A DNA stretch of 64,000 nucleotides from a bacterium HR40 (GTDB taxonomy: Bacteria; Pseudomonadota; Alphaproteobacteria; Geminicoccales; Geminicoccaceae): the NCBI GenBank assembly GCA_002898275.1, contig BEIQ01000002.1, positions 124,001 to 188,000 on the forward strand, in the 5' to 3' direction. The position numbers were made by a program, and so were the translations under genes. How positions within the stretch are numbered: the first letter of the stretch is position 1; each line of letters opens with the position of its first letter. The notes below the pieces were generated by a model. That model was not told the origin of the DNA, made no database searches, and saw nothing but the letters and a program-made list of their open reading frames with translations. Positions 11,215 to 20,594 of this stretch are shown here, piece by piece.

Positions 11215-12576
11215 TTATGCAGCCGGGTCGGCGACCGCGGCGAGGTTGATCGCCGTGCACACGAGGTCGAGAGCGCGATCGAGCAGTGCCTCGTCGTCGG
11301 CCTCCACCATCACGCGCACTACCGGCTCGGTACCCGAGGCGCGCACCAACAGCCGACCCCGCGATCCGAGCAGGCGCTCGGCCTCGGCGCGCGCCGCCCG
11401 CAGGGCCGGCAGTTCGAGATCGAGAGGACGGTCGATGCGGATATTGCGCAGTTTCTGTGGCACCGGCTCGAATACCCGGGCGAGCTCGGACAAGGGCCGG
11501 CTCGAAGTCCGCAGCACCGCGAGCAGTTGGAGGGCGGCCAACAGGCCGTCACCGGTGGTGGCATAGTCGCCGAGCACGATGTGACCCGACTGCTCGCCGC
11601 CGAGATTGCAGCCGAGCTCGCGCATCGTCTCGACCACGTAGCGGTCGCCCACCCGGGTGCGTACGAGGGTGAGCCCGCGGGACGCGAGATAGCGCTCGAG
11701 GCCGAGATTCGACATCACCGTGGCGACCACCTGCGGGCGGCTGAGGCGCCCGCGTGCCTGCCAATCGGCAGCGATGAGGGCGAGCATGTGGTCGCCGTCG
11801 ACGAAGTGGCCCTTCTCGTCGACCAGCACCAAGCGGTCGGCGTCGCCGTCGAGGGCGATGCCGAGATCCGCGCCCCTCGCGAGAACCCGCTCGCGCAGCG
11901 TTTCAGGCGCCGTGGAGCCGCAGCCGCGATTGATGTTGAAGCCGTCGGGATGGGTCCCGATCGCCTCGACTTCCGCCCCGAGCTCGAAAAACAGTTCCGG
12001 AGCGATATGGTAGGCCGCCCCGTTGGCGCAGTCGACGACGATGCGCAGGCCGGAGAGATCGAGTTCGCGCGGGAAGCTCGCCTTGAGGTTCTCGATGTAG
12101 CGGCCGCGGGCATCCTCGAAGCGGCGGGCGCGTCCGAGCTCCTCGGGAGCCACCTGGCCATCGTTGCCGAGCTCCGCCATCGCCGCCTCGATCTCCGCCT
12201 CCTTGTCGTCCGACAATTTGTAGCCGTCTGGCCCGAACAGCTTGATGCCATTGTCGTCGAAGGGGTTGTGGGAGGCCGAGATCACCACCCCGAGATCGCA
12301 CCGCAGGCTGCGGGTGAGGAAGGCCACGGCTGGGGTCGGCATGGGCCCGACGAGGATCACGTCCATGCCGGCGGAAATAAAACCGGCAGTGAGTGCCGGC
12401 TCCAGCATGTAGCCGGAAAGCCGCGTATCCTTGCCGATCACCACCCGGTGCGGCGGCTGGCCGCGGCGAAAGATGGCACCCGCTGCCCGCCCGAGGGCGA
12501 GGGCCACCTCGGCCGTCATGGGAAAACGGTTCGCCTTGCCGCGAATGCCGTCGGTGCCGAACAGTCTGCGTCGCAT
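11215..12576 (-). CDS. glmM: phosphoglucosamine mutase GlmM
   Basis: Converts glucosamine-6-phosphate to glucosamine-1-phosphate on the way to UDP-GlcNAc for peptidoglycan and lipopolysaccharide. The 453-residue protein starts [13 protein letters not shown], as in the family. The active-site serine loop ISASHNPF has Ser102 at the position phosphorylated in E. coli GlmM; the metal loop DGDADR is near residue 245, the sugar loop GEQSGH near 330, and the phosphate-binding [12 protein letters not shown] near 415. The open frame extends 87 codons upstream without family similarity, so the ATG at 12576 is chosen. Confidence 0.96.
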   Translation of the reverse strand: MRRRLFGTDGIRGKANRFPMTAEVALALGRAAGAIFRRGQPPHRVVIGKDTRLSGYMLEPALTAGFISAGMDVILVGPMPTPAVAFLTRSLRCDLGVVISASHNPFDDNGIKLFGPDGYKLSDDKEAEIEAAMAELGNDGQVAPEELGRARRFEDARGRYIENLKASFPRELDLSGLRIVVDCANGAAYHIAPELFFELGAEVEAIGTHPDGFNINRGCGSTAPETLRERVLARGADLGIALDGDADRLVLVDEKGHFVDGDHMLALIAADWQARGRLSRPQVVATVMSNLGLERYLASRGLTLVRTRVGDRYVVETMRELGCNLGGEQSGHIVLGDYATTGDGLLAALQLLAVLRTSSRPLSELARVFEPVPQKLRNIRIDRPLDLELPALRAARAEAERLLGSRGRLLVRASGTEPVVRVMVEADDEALLDRALDLVCTAINLAAVADPAA

Positions 12577-12697
12577 CGCTGCCTCTGCTTGCGGCGGAAC
12601 ATCCACGGAGCGCCCGGCGTTCCTTAACCTTCGCGGCCCGCCCTCGACAAGCCTCGGTTCTTCGGGAGCGAGCTTTTCCGGCTCGCCCCGGATCGGG

Positions 12698-13624
12698 TCA
12701 GACCTCGGCTGCCGTCGGCGCTTTCCCGCGTGGCAGCAGAACGAGACCGAGGGCCGGCAGCACGAGAGCGAGCGCCGAAAGCTCGCGCACCCCGGCCGGC
12801 TCCCCGAGCAGCAGTGCCGAGCTCGCGAGCCCGACAATGGGAATGAGCAGAGTGCTCATGGCCGCGACCGTCGCCGGGACGAGCGTCACGATCTTCACCC
12901 AAGCGGCATAGCAAAAGATGAGGGCGATGGTCGAGCCGTAGGCGGTCGCGACAATCCCCTGCCAAGTGAGGCGCGAGAGGTCGGGCACTGGCTCGAACCA
13001 CAGAGTGAGGAGAACGATGGGCACACCGCCGATGAGCAGCTGATATCCAGCGAGCGCCAGCACCCCGACCGACCACCGACGCGCCTTGATGGCGACCGTC
13101 CCGATCGCCCAGGACACGGCAGCGAGCAGGACGAGCAGTGCGCCGAGCGGGCGCTCGCCCAATCGTCCGAGGTCCGGGCCGAGGAGCACCAAGAGGCCGC
13201 AGAGCCCGAGCAAAAGGGCCACCACCACCCGCCAGGAATGGCGCTCGCCGAGCCACAGGGTCGAGACGAGGGCGGCCCACACCGGCATGGTGAAAGCGAC
13301 GATCACCGCCCGTCCGCTCTCGATCATGGTGAGGCCGAAGGCGGTCGACAGGTGCCATCCGGTGATGGCGAAGAGCGAGACCGCGCACATCGGCCGGACA
13401 TCGGCAGTGGCCAAGCGCACCCGCTCGCCCGAGAGGCGGGCGAGCCACAACAGCCCGCTTGCGGAGATCGCGATGGTGACGGTGCGGAACCACCACGGCG
13501 AGAGTTCGCCGAGTGCGATCTTCATGGCCGGCCAGTTGACACCCCAGAAGATGCCGATGGCGAACACGAGCGCGAGCAACAGCCGGCGGTCTGCGGCCGC
13601 GAGGGCCGGGGTGTCGGTTGCCAT
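12698..13624 (-). CDS. EamA/DMT-superfamily transporter
   Basis: Inner-membrane protein of 308 residues with ten predicted helices in two EamA repeats. The first repeat opens with [12 protein letters not shown] and includes the WHLSTAFGL and [11 protein letters not shown] segments; the second repeat contains [15 protein letters not shown] and [14 protein letters not shown]. Members export amino acids, metabolites or drugs; the substrate cannot be deduced. GAGGAGG lies 5 bases before the ATG at 13624; the 25 extra codons upstream are not used. It ends about 120 bases before glmM on the same strand. Confidence 0.88.
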   Translation of the reverse strand: MATDTPALAAADRRLLLALVFAIGIFWGVNWPAMKIALGELSPWWFRTVTIAISASGLLWLARLSGERVRLATADVRPMCAVSLFAITGWHLSTAFGLTMIESGRAVIVAFTMPVWAALVSTLWLGERHSWRVVVALLLGLCGLLVLLGPDLGRLGERPLGALLVLLAAVSWAIGTVAIKARRWSVGVLALAGYQLLIGGVPIVLLTLWFEPVPDLSRLTWQGIVATAYGSTIALIFCYAAWVKIVTLVPATVAAMSTLLIPIVGLASSALLLGEPAGVRELSALALVLPALGLVLLPRGKAPTAAEV

Positions 13625-13658
13625 ACCGCCTCCTCGCCGGCTGGCAGGTCCGCTGCGA

Positions 13659-13838
13659 CTAGAAATCGATGCAGCGGCCGTCCCGCTCCCAGTCGCCAAA
13701 GCGCGTGGGCTCGGGCCCGCGCGGTCCGCCGATCTCGCCCGGCGGCTGCACCATGGGCGCGCGCGCCGGCGGCTCGGGTGCCGGCTTCGGCGCCGGCGGA
13801 TGCGAGGGCGCGGCCGGTTCGTCGGCCGCCGGCGTCAC
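13659..13838 (-). CDS. DUF1674 (SDHAF4-like) succinate dehydrogenase assembly factor
   Basis: Small protein of 59 residues. The proline/alanine-rich N-terminal half is disordered; the last 25 residues, GEIGGPRGPEPTRFGDWERD then GRCIDF, are the diagnostic DUF1674/SDHAF4 C-terminus. Family members bind flavinylated SdhA and promote succinate dehydrogenase assembly. The GTG at 13838 overlaps the stop of the upstream DUF1476 gene as GTGA, which is why it is preferred over an ATG at 13874 giving 71 residues. Coupling a Sdh assembly factor to an ATP-synthase inhibitor is notable. Family call firm, start uncertain. Confidence 0.82.
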   Translation of the reverse strand: MTPAADEPAAPSHPPAPKPAPEPPARAPMVQPPGEIGGPRGPEPTRFGDWERDGRCIDF

Positions 13839-14158
13839 TCCGCCATCACCTGTGCGCGAGCCTGCTGTTCGCATTCCTCGAGGTGCTTCCGCAAGAGATG
13901 GTCGCTCAGCTGCTTGCCGTGGGCGGCGAGGTCCTGTTTCACCTTCTCGAGCATATCGTGGTCGCCCGGCAGCTCGAAATCCGCCATCACCACGTCCTTC
14001 GCGTACTCGAGGGCTGCCTTCTCGTCGAGACCGAGATGCTCGCGCGCGATCCACAACCCGAACAGCTTGTTGCGCCGGTTGCGGATCTTGAAGGCGAGCT
14101 CCTGCTGATGGCGGAACTTCGCCTCCTCGCTCTTTTCGCGGTCCTCGAATCCGGTCAT
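13835..14158 (-). CDS. F1Fo-ATPase inhibitor zeta subunit (DUF1476)
   Basis: A 107-residue protein that starts [17 protein letters not shown], the N-terminal inhibitory segment of the alphaproteobacterial zeta subunit, followed by [16 protein letters not shown] and the four-helix core ending near [11 protein letters not shown]. Zeta blocks ATP hydrolysis by F1 in Paracoccus and relatives. Family length is 104-110, so the ATG at 14158 is used, not the longer frame. Its stop overlaps the proposed GTG of the DUF1674 gene. The gene is divergent from recA, with 173 bases between. Confidence 0.88.
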   Translation of the reverse strand: MTGFEDREKSEEAKFRHQQELAFKIRNRRNKLFGLWIAREHLGLDEKAALEYAKDVVMADFELPGDHDMLEKVKQDLAAHGKQLSDHLLRKHLEECEQQARAQVMAE

Positions 14159-14331
14159 CGGCAAGCCCTCAGCTGCTGTCGCGGCCCTCATATAGTGGCC
14201 GCTCGAGACCTCCGCCAGCGCGCATCGCGGCGCACGCCTCGGCGAGTCGCGCGCCGCCGCACCGGTTTCCGCCGCTTTCCGCACACTATATAAGGCGACA
14301 GCAGACCTCTTGTTGGACGAGACCGAGATCC
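14159..14331. promoter_or_regulatory. divergent promoter region between DUF1476 and recA
   Basis: This 173-base spacer holds two AT islands in a GC-rich background: CTCATATAGTGG near 14188-14198, a possible -10 for the minus-strand pair, and CACTATATAAGG near 14284-14295, a possible -10 for recA. A GTTC-N7-GTTC or GAAC-N7-GAAC SOS box of the alphaproteobacterial kind was not found. Two TTTCCGC copies start 10 bases apart (14266 and 14276); their role is unknown. Calls are by eye. Confidence 0.35.
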
Positions 14332-15402
14332 ATGGCAGAACCCGCAGTCGGCCGCCGTACGCCCGATGATCGCCAGCGCGCTCTCGATGCCGCCATCGCC
14401 CAGATCGAGCGTGCCTTCGGCAAGGGCTCGGTGATGCGCCTCGGTCAGCGTCAGCAGGTAGCGGAGATCGAGGCCATCTCCACGGGCTCGCTCGGGCTCG
14501 ACATCGCCCTCGGCATCGGCGGCTTGCCGCGCGGCCGCATCGTCGAGATCTTCGGGCCGGAGAGCTCCGGCAAGACGACGCTGGCCCTGCATGTCATCGC
14601 CGAGGCCCAAAAGCAGGAGGGCGTGTGCGCTTTCGTCGATGCCGAGCACGCCCTCGATCCCAGCTATGCCCGCAAGCTCGGGGTCGACCTGGACAATCTC
14701 CTGATCAGCCAACCCGATACCGGCGAACAGGCGCTCGAGATCACCGACACGCTGGTGCGCAGCGGCGCCATCGACGTGATCGTGATCGATAGCGTGGCGG
14801 CCCTCGTGCCCAAGGCCGAGCTCGAGGGGGAGATGGGAGATAGCCATGTCGGCCTCCAAGCGCGGCTCATGAGCCAAGCGCTCCGCAAGCTCACCGCCTC
14901 CATCAGCCGGTCGCGGTGCTTGGTCATCTTCACCAACCAGATCCGCTCGAAGATCGGGGTCATGTTCGGCAACCCCGAGACCACGCCTGGCGGCAACGCC
15001 CTCAAGTTCTACGCGAGCGTGCGCCTCGACGTGCGCCGGATCGGACAGGTCAAGGATCGCGATCAGACCGTCGGCAACCAGACTCGGGTCAAGGTGGTCA
15101 AGAACAAGGTGGCGCCCCCCTTCCGCGTGGTCGATTTCGACATCGTCTACGGCGAGGGGATCTCCAAGACCGGCGAACTCATCGACCTCGGCGTCAAGGC
15201 GGGGGTGGTCGAAAAGTCCGGCTCCTGGTTCTCCTTCAACTCCCAGCGCATCGGCCAAGGGCGCGAGAACGCCAAGCAGTTCCTCAAGGAACATCCCGAG
15301 ATCGCCGCCGAGATCGAGCGGGCGATCCGCGCCAACGCCGGCGTGGCGGCAGGCTCGGTCGGCCTCGACCTGCTCGACGACGAACCCGCGCTCGACGACT
15401 GA
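14332..15402 (+). CDS. recA: recombinase RecA
   Basis: DNA strand-exchange protein and LexA coprotease, 356 residues. Walker [10 protein letters not shown] is at about residues 79-87; [40 protein letters not shown] and Walker [13 protein letters not shown] follow. DNA-binding loop 1 is around [18 protein letters not shown], loop 2 around [20 protein letters not shown]. The C-terminal tail is acidic ([11 protein letters not shown]), as usual. It sits just upstream of alaS (22 bases), a frequent order in alphaproteobacteria. Confidence 0.98.
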   Translation: MAEPAVGRRTPDDRQRALDAAIAQIERAFGKGSVMRLGQRQQVAEIEAISTGSLGLDIALGIGGLPRGRIVEIFGPESSGKTTLALHVIAEAQKQEGVCAFVDAEHALDPSYARKLGVDLDNLLISQPDTGEQALEITDTLVRSGAIDVIVIDSVAALVPKAELEGEMGDSHVGLQARLMSQALRKLTASISRSRCLVIFTNQIRSKIGVMFGNPETTPGGNALKFYASVRLDVRRIGQVKDRDQTVGNQTRVKVVKNKVAPPFRVVDFDIVYGEGISKTGELIDLGVKAGVVEKSGSWFSFNSQRIGQGRENAKQFLKEHPEIAAEIERAIRANAGVAAGSVGLDLLDDEPALDD

Positions 15403-15424
15403 TCGTCGCGGCACCGTAACGGGG

Positions 15425-18088
15425 ATGGGCATTATGCTGACCAACGACATCCGCAGCGCGTTTCTCGAATATTTTCGAAAACACGGTCATGAGGTCGTGC
15501 CCTCGAGCTCCCTCGTGCCGCACAACGACCCGACGCTGCTCTTTACCAACGCTGGCATGGTGCAGTTCAAGAATGTTTTCACCGGTGTCGAGACAAGGCC
15601 ATACAAGAGAGCGGTCACGGCGCAAAAGTGCGTGCGGGCAGGTGGCAAGCATAATGACCTTGACAATGTAGGATACACGGCACGCCATCATACGTTCTTC
15701 GAGATGCTTGGCAATTTTTCCTTCGGCGACTATTTCAAGGATGTCGCCATCGAGCTGGCGTGGAACCTCGTCACTCGCGAGTTCGGCCTGCCGAAGGAAC
15801 GGTTGCTGACGACCGTCTACGCCGAGGACGACGAAGCCTTCGAGCTGTGGAAGAAAATCGCGGGCCTGCCCGAGAGCCGCATCATCCGCATCCCCACCTC
15901 CGACAATTTCTGGTCGATGGGGGATACCGGCCCGTGCGGGCCCTGTTCCGAGATCTTCTGGGACCATGGTCCCGAGGTGCCGGGTGGACCGCCCGGCAGC
16001 CCCGATGCCGACGGCGATCGGTTCATCGAGATCTGGAACCTGGTGTTCATGCAGTTCGAGAAGCTGCCGTCGGGGGAGATGGTCCCGCTGCCGCGGCCGT
16101 CGATCGACACCGGTATGGGCATCGAGCGCATCGCGGCGGTGCTCCAGGGTAAGCACGACAATTACGAAATCGACCTCTTCCAGCACATCATCCGCCACTC
16201 CGTCGAGCTCACCGGCAAGCCCTTCGCCGGCGAGTTCCGACCCTCGCACAAGGTGGTGGCCGACCATTTGCGGGCGGCGGCGTTTCTGATCGCTGACGGG
16301 GTGATGCCGGCCAACGAAGGGCGCGGTTATGTCCTGCGCCGGATCATGCGGCGCGGCATGCGTCACGCCCACCGCCTCGGGGCGCGCGAGCCGCTCATGC
16401 ACCGGCTGGTACCGGTGCTGGTCGCCGAGATGGGCACCGCTTATCCCGAGCTCGTGCGTGCCGAGCCTTTGATCCAGGAGGTGCTGCAGCTCGAAGAGAC
16501 CAACTTCCGTCGCACCCTCGAGCGCGGTCTCCAACTGCTCGCCGAAGAGGTGGCCAAGCTGCCGGCAGGCGCCCCGCTTCCCGGCGAGGTCGCCTTCCGT
16601 CTCTACGACACCTACGGCTTCCCGCTCGATCTCACCCAGGATGTGCTCCGGCAGGAGGGCCGCAGCGTCGATGTCGCCGGCTTCGAACAGGCGATGCACC
16701 GCCAGCGCGAGGAAGCGCGGCGACATTGGAAGGGTTCCGGGGCACAGGCCATCGACCGAATGTGGTTCGAGATCCGCGAGGAATGCGGTCCGACCGAGTT
16801 CGTCGGCTATCAGAGCCCGAAGGCCGAGGGCCGGGTGTTGGCGATCGTGCGCGACGGCCAACGGGTGGCTCGAGCCCATACCGGCGAAGAGGTGCGGATC
16901 GTCGTCAACCAGACGCCCTTCTACGGCGAATCCGGCGGCCAGATCGGCGACACCGGAGTGATGCGGGCGGGCGAGCTGCGGGTGCGGGTCACCGACACCC
17001 AAAAGCTCTTGGGCGACCTGCACGTCCATGTCGGCGTGATCGAGGCCGGGGAGCTCGTCGTCGGTCAGACCGTGACCCTCGAGATCGACAACGACCGCCG
17101 CCTGGCCCTGCGCCGAGCCCATTCGGCGACCCATCTGCTGCATGCCGCGCTGCGCCGCCGCCTCGGCACGCATGTGACGCAAAAGGGCTCGCTCGTCGCT
17201 CCCGATCGGCTGCGTTTCGATTTCAGCCACCCACGGGCGCTCACTGCCGAGGAGCTCGCCGTCCTCGAGGATGAGATCAACGCCTTCGTCCGCCAGAACA
17301 GCGAGGTCGTCGTGCGGATCATGGCTCGCGACGAGGCGATCGCCGCCGGCGCCATGGCCCTTTTTGGCGAGAAGTACGGCGAGGAGGTGCGGGTGGTGTC
17401 CATGGGCGTGGCCGACGACGGCCGACCCTGGTCGGTGGAGCTCTGCGGCGGCACCCATGTCGCCCGCACCGGTGACATCGGCTATGTGCGGCTCGTGGCG
17501 GAGACCGCGGTGGCCGCTGGCGTGCGGCGCCTGGATGCCTACACCGGGGCCCTCGCGGTGAGCCACGCGCGGGGACGCGACGAGCTCCTCGCGACAGCCG
17601 CGGCGACCCTCAAGGTTCCCGTCGAGCAGCTCCCGGAACGGCTCGAGCAGCTGCAAGACGAGCGGCGCCGGCTCGAACGCGAGGTCTCGGAGCTCCGCAA
17701 GCGCCTCGCCGCGGCCGGGCCCACCGGCGGTCCCGAGGTGCGGGAGATTGGCGGCGTGCGCTTTGCCGGCCGCGTGCTCGAGGGCCTGCCTGCCAGGGAA
17801 CTGCGGGGGGCGGCCGATCAGCTCCTCCAGAGGGTGGGCGAGGGGGTGGTGGCCCTCGTCGCCGTGAACGAGGGCAAGGCATCGGTCGTCGTGTCGGTGG
17901 CGCGGCCGCTTTCCAGCCGCATCGACGCCCGCGAGCTCGTGCGACGCGCGGTCGAGGTGCTGGGCGGCAAGGGTGGCGGCGGTCGCCCCGATTTCGCCCA
18001 AGGCGGTGGCCCCGACGGGACCCGCGCCCAACAAGCCCTCGAGGCGATCGCCGAAGCGTTGGACGAAGCCCGAGCCCAGGTCGCGTGA
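15425..18088 (+). CDS. alaS: alanyl-tRNA synthetase
   Basis: Class II synthetase charging tRNA-Ala, 887 residues. Motif 1 follows the N-terminal IRSAFLEYF; the catalytic core contains [13 protein letters not shown], the conserved C[10 protein letters not shown] block and [15 protein letters not shown]. The editing domain has [12 protein letters not shown] with its HxxxH zinc site and the C-x3-H in [15 protein letters not shown]. The C-terminal domain ends with [15 protein letters not shown] 15425 is given; ATG 15434, three codons in, has the better GGGG/GGG spacing. Bases about 15540-15730 use codons (AGG, AGA, ACA, GTA, GGA, CTT, AAT) unlike the rest of the gene. Confidence 0.97.
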   Translation: MGIMLTNDIRSAFLEYFRKHGHEVVPSSSLVPHNDPTLLFTNAGMVQFKNVFTGVETRPYKRAVTAQKCVRAGGKHNDLDNVGYTARHHTFFEMLGNFSFGDYFKDVAIELAWNLVTREFGLPKERLLTTVYAEDDEAFELWKKIAGLPESRIIRIPTSDNFWSMGDTGPCGPCSEIFWDHGPEVPGGPPGSPDADGDRFIEIWNLVFMQFEKLPSGEMVPLPRPSIDTGMGIERIAAVLQGKHDNYEIDLFQHIIRHSVELTGKPFAGEFRPSHKVVADHLRAAAFLIADGVMPANEGRGYVLRRIMRRGMRHAHRLGAREPLMHRLVPVLVAEMGTAYPELVRAEPLIQEVLQLEETNFRRTLERGLQLLAEEVAKLPAGAPLPGEVAFRLYDTYGFPLDLTQDVLRQEGRSVDVAGFEQAMHRQREEARRHWKGSGAQAIDRMWFEIREECGPTEFVGYQSPKAEGRVLAIVRDGQRVARAHTGEEVRIVVNQTPFYGESGGQIGDTGVMRAGELRVRVTDTQKLLGDLHVHVGVIEAGELVVGQTVTLEIDNDRRLALRRAHSATHLLHAALRRRLGTHVTQKGSLVAPDRLRFDFSHPRALTAEELAVLEDEINAFVRQNSEVVVRIMARDEAIAAGAMALFGEKYGEEVRVVSMGVADDGRPWSVELCGGTHVARTGDIGYVRLVAETAVAAGVRRLDAYTGALAVSHARGRDELLATAAATLKVPVEQLPERLEQLQDERRRLEREVSELRKRLAAAGPTGGPEVREIGGVRFAGRVLEGLPARELRGAADQLLQRVGEGVVALVAVNEGKASVVVSVARPLSSRIDARELVRRAVEVLGGKGGGGRPDFAQGGGPDGTRAQQALEAIAEALDEARAQVA

Positions 18089-18122
18089 GCGGCCGGCTGC
18101 GGACGGCGGGAGGTCACGAGCG

Positions 18123-18413
18123 ATGTCAGAGACCCGAATTCGGGCGCGATTGCCGCAGCTCGATCTCGAGCTCCAGATCGGCCGCGACGAAGCCCGAGGC
18201 AGCGAGTGGCTCATGCTGAGCCTGCGCGCCGTACCGAGCTTTGTCGAGGCGGCCCAGCTGTTCGACCCCTTCGCCTGGTGGCAGGCGGCAGTCGCCCTCA
18301 ACCCGTGGCTCGCTTGGCCCTGGTCGGCGATGCGGCTGCCCGCGCCGGCATGGACGCTGGCACCGCGACAGGACGAGGCCGGCGAGGAGGACATCCGGCT
18401 CCTCCGCGCATGA
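18123..18413 (+). CDS. small conserved-looking hypothetical protein
   Basis: A 96-residue protein I do not recognise. GGCGGGAGG lies about 9 bases before the ATG, 35 bases after the alaS stop, so it probably shares that transcript. The first half is a charged, beta-like stretch (RARLPQLDLELQIGRDEARG); residues about 50-75 are tryptophan-rich (FAWWQAAVALNPWLAWPW) and could form an amphipathic or membrane-associated helix; the tail is acidic. There is no signal peptide. Codon use looks coding, with strong GC at third positions. Confidence 0.6.
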   Translation: MSETRIRARLPQLDLELQIGRDEARGSEWLMLSLRAVPSFVEAAQLFDPFAWWQAAVALNPWLAWPWSAMRLPAPAWTLAPRQDEAGEEDIRLLRA

Positions 18414-18556
18414 CCCACCCACTTGTGCCCCCTGCCTGGCGAGCGCCTGTCCGCGGCGGCAGCCGGTGCGACCCGACACCGCTCGGGCCGACCTGCCGCA
18501 TGGGGCGAGGGTGGCCTTTCTCCCTCCCCTGCGGAGAGCGTTGACGGCCTGTGGGC

Positions 18557-19654
18557 ATGGCGCTCGGCATCGAACCCCGCACGGAGGCCTCCGCGTTCTG
18601 GCGCTTCGCCTCGCCGGTCCTTGCCGTGCTCGCGACCATGCTCGCCGGCGCCCTGCTCTTTGCCTTCCTCGGCCGCGATCCCGTTGTCGCCCTGCGCGCC
18701 TTCTTCGTCTCCCCCCTCTCGAGCGTCTACGGCCTCGGCGAACTCGGTCTCAAGGCCACTCCCCTCGTCTTGATCGCGGTCGGCCTCGCTTTCGGCTTCC
18801 GTGCCGGGGTGTGGAACATCGGCGCCGAGGGCCAGCTCACCCTCGGCGCCATCTGTGGTGGAGGCGTGGCGCTCGCGCTCTCGGGAACGCATGCGCCTCT
18901 CGCTTTGCCCCTCGTCATTTCGGCGGGAATCCTGGGCGGCATGCTGTGGGCGGCCATCCCCGCCTTCCTTCGCGCCCGCCTCGAGGTGAACGAGATCCTC
19001 GTGAGCCTCATGCTGTCCTATGTCGCGCTGCTCCTCCTCCAGGCCCTGGTCTATGGTCCGTGGAAGGATCCCGAAGGCTTCAACTTCCCGCAGTCGCGCA
19101 TGTTCGATCCGGCCGTGATCCTGGAACCGCTGTGGCCGGGAACACGGCTCCACGGCGGAGCGGTGTTCGCGCTCCTGCTCGTGGCCGCGGCCTGGATCCT
19201 GGACGCCGTCGGCATGGCCGCCTTCCGGCTCCGGACCCTGGGTCTCGCACCGCGCGCTGCGGCCTATGCGGGTTTCGACCGCCGTCGGATCGTCTGGGGG
19301 ACCATGCTCGCGAGCGGCGGGCTGGCCGGCCTCGCCGGCGTGTTGGAGGTGGTGGGCCCGATCGGCCAGCTCGTGCCGCAGATCTCGCCGGGCTACGGCT
19401 TTACCGCCATCATCGTGGCCTTCCTCGGCAGGCTCCATCCATTGGGCATCCTGTTGGCCGCGCTCCTCGTCGCCCTCTCCTACATCGGCAGCGAGAATGC
19501 CCAGATCGAAGCCGGCCTGCCGCAGGCGGCGGCGGGCGTGTTCCAGGGGATGCTGCTGCTGTTCCTGCTGGCGGCCGATTTCTTCGTCCGCTACAGAGTG
19601 CGTCGCATCGACACCCCCCGTCGAGCGCGGGAGATCCGGCCCTGGACCCCCTGA
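18557..19654 (+). CDS. BMP-linked ABC transporter permease 1 (nucleoside-type, BPD_transp_2)
   Basis: Polytopic permease of 365 residues in the branched-chain/ribose-type family, most like the YufP/NupP subunit of nucleoside importers. Key stretches are GVWNIGAEGQLTLGAI (about residue 90), LEVNEILVSLMLSYVALLLL (about 145) and the coupling loop GLAPRAAAYAGFDRRRI (about 230-246). ATG 18557 is used; a GTG two codons earlier also fits. It overlaps the next permease gene (CTGA). The usual ATPase gene does not precede it: the 143 bases before it hold only non-coding sequence. Confidence 0.85.
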   Translation: MALGIEPRTEASAFWRFASPVLAVLATMLAGALLFAFLGRDPVVALRAFFVSPLSSVYGLGELGLKATPLVLIAVGLAFGFRAGVWNIGAEGQLTLGAICGGGVALALSGTHAPLALPLVISAGILGGMLWAAIPAFLRARLEVNEILVSLMLSYVALLLLQALVYGPWKDPEGFNFPQSRMFDPAVILEPLWPGTRLHGGAVFALLLVAAAWILDAVGMAAFRLRTLGLAPRAAAYAGFDRRRIVWGTMLASGGLAGLAGVLEVVGPIGQLVPQISPGYGFTAIIVAFLGRLHPLGILLAALLVALSYIGSENAQIEAGLPQAAAGVFQGMLLLFLLAADFFVRYRVRRIDTPRRAREIRPWTP

Positions 19655-20565
19655 CCGCGACCCTGTTGAGCGTGGTCACGGCGGCGACTCCGCTGCTGCT
19701 CGCCGCGACCGGGGAGCTCGTGGTGGAGCGGGCCGGGGTGCTCAACCTCGGGGTCGAGGGCATGATGCTGGTCGGCGCCGTCGCTGGCTTCACCACCGCC
19801 CTCGCAACCGGCAGCCACACCCTCGCACTCTTCGCGGCAGCGCTCGCCGGCGCCGGGCTCGCCGCCCTGTTCGCCTTCCTCGCCCTGCAACTGCTTGCCA
19901 ACCAGGTCGCCAGTGGCCTCGCGCTCACCGTCCTCGGCACCGGCCTCTCCGCCCTCGCCGGCGCATCTCGCGTAGGCATCCCCGTCGAGCGGCTGCCGCG
20001 GCTCGCGCTGCCGGGACTCTCCGACCTGCCGGTCGTCGGACCGCTGCTCTTTGCCCACGACGTTCTCGTCTACGGCGCCTTTGCCATGGTGCCGGCCACC
20101 GCTTGGTTCCTCGGCCGCACCCGGGCTGGTATGGTGTTGCGCGCCTGTGGCGAGAATGCCGAGGCGGCCCACGCCCTCGGTCATCCGGTGCGGCGGGTAC
20201 GCTGGCTCGCCGTCCTTTTCGGCGGTGTCATGGCGGGGTTGGCCGGTGCCTATCTGTCGCTCGCCTATACGCCCATGTGGGCCGAAGAGATGACGGCTGG
20301 CCGCGGCTGGATTGCCCTCGCCCTGGTCGTCTTTGCCGCCTGGCGACCGGGACGACTGCTTTTGGGGGCACTGCTCTTCGGCGGGGTGGGCATCCTGCAG
20401 CTGCACGCCCAGGGCCTCGGTCTCGTCGCCCTGCCGTCGCAGATCCTCTCCATGCTGCCCTATCTCGCCACCGTGATGGTGCTCGTCGCCATCGCCACGG
20501 TACCCGGACGCCGCCGCTTTGCCGCTCCCGCCTGTCTCGGGGAACCGTTCCTGCCGTCCCGCTGA
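19651..20565 (+). CDS. BMP-linked ABC transporter permease 2
   Basis: Second channel subunit (about 304 residues), like YufQ/NupQ. It has TPLLLAATGELVVERAGVLN and NLGVEGMMLVGA near the N-terminus, LANQVASGLALTVLG (about 95) and the coupling loop ALGHPVRRVRWL (about 180), as in its partner. No ATG is available: CTG at 19651 overlaps the upstream stop as CTGA; TTG at 19666 or GTG at 19672 are alternatives that cost 5 to 7 residues. It is 29 bases upstream of the BMP binding protein. Substrate unproven; nucleosides are the usual cargo. Confidence 0.83.
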   Translation: MTATLLSVVTAATPLLLAATGELVVERAGVLNLGVEGMMLVGAVAGFTTALATGSHTLALFAAALAGAGLAALFAFLALQLLANQVASGLALTVLGTGLSALAGASRVGIPVERLPRLALPGLSDLPVVGPLLFAHDVLVYGAFAMVPATAWFLGRTRAGMVLRACGENAEAAHALGHPVRRVRWLAVLFGGVMAGLAGAYLSLAYTPMWAEEMTAGRGWIALALVVFAAWRPGRLLLGALLFGGVGILQLHAQGLGLVALPSQILSMLPYLATVMVLVAIATVPGRRRFAAPACLGEPFLPSR

Positions 20566-20594
20566 GCTGCAACCGAGAGAGAGGAAAACCGTCG

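Noticed and set aside
14266-14282. TTTCCGC pair upstream of recA as an SOS (LexA) box
   Set aside because: Alphaproteobacterial LexA sites are GTTC-N7-GTTC or GAAC-N7-GAAC; this pair does not match and is not symmetric.
15284-19438. 1384-codon open frame on the minus strand across recA/alaS
   Set aside because: It is the antisense of two certain genes; long open antisense frames follow from GC-rich third positions. It has no family motif or ribosome site.
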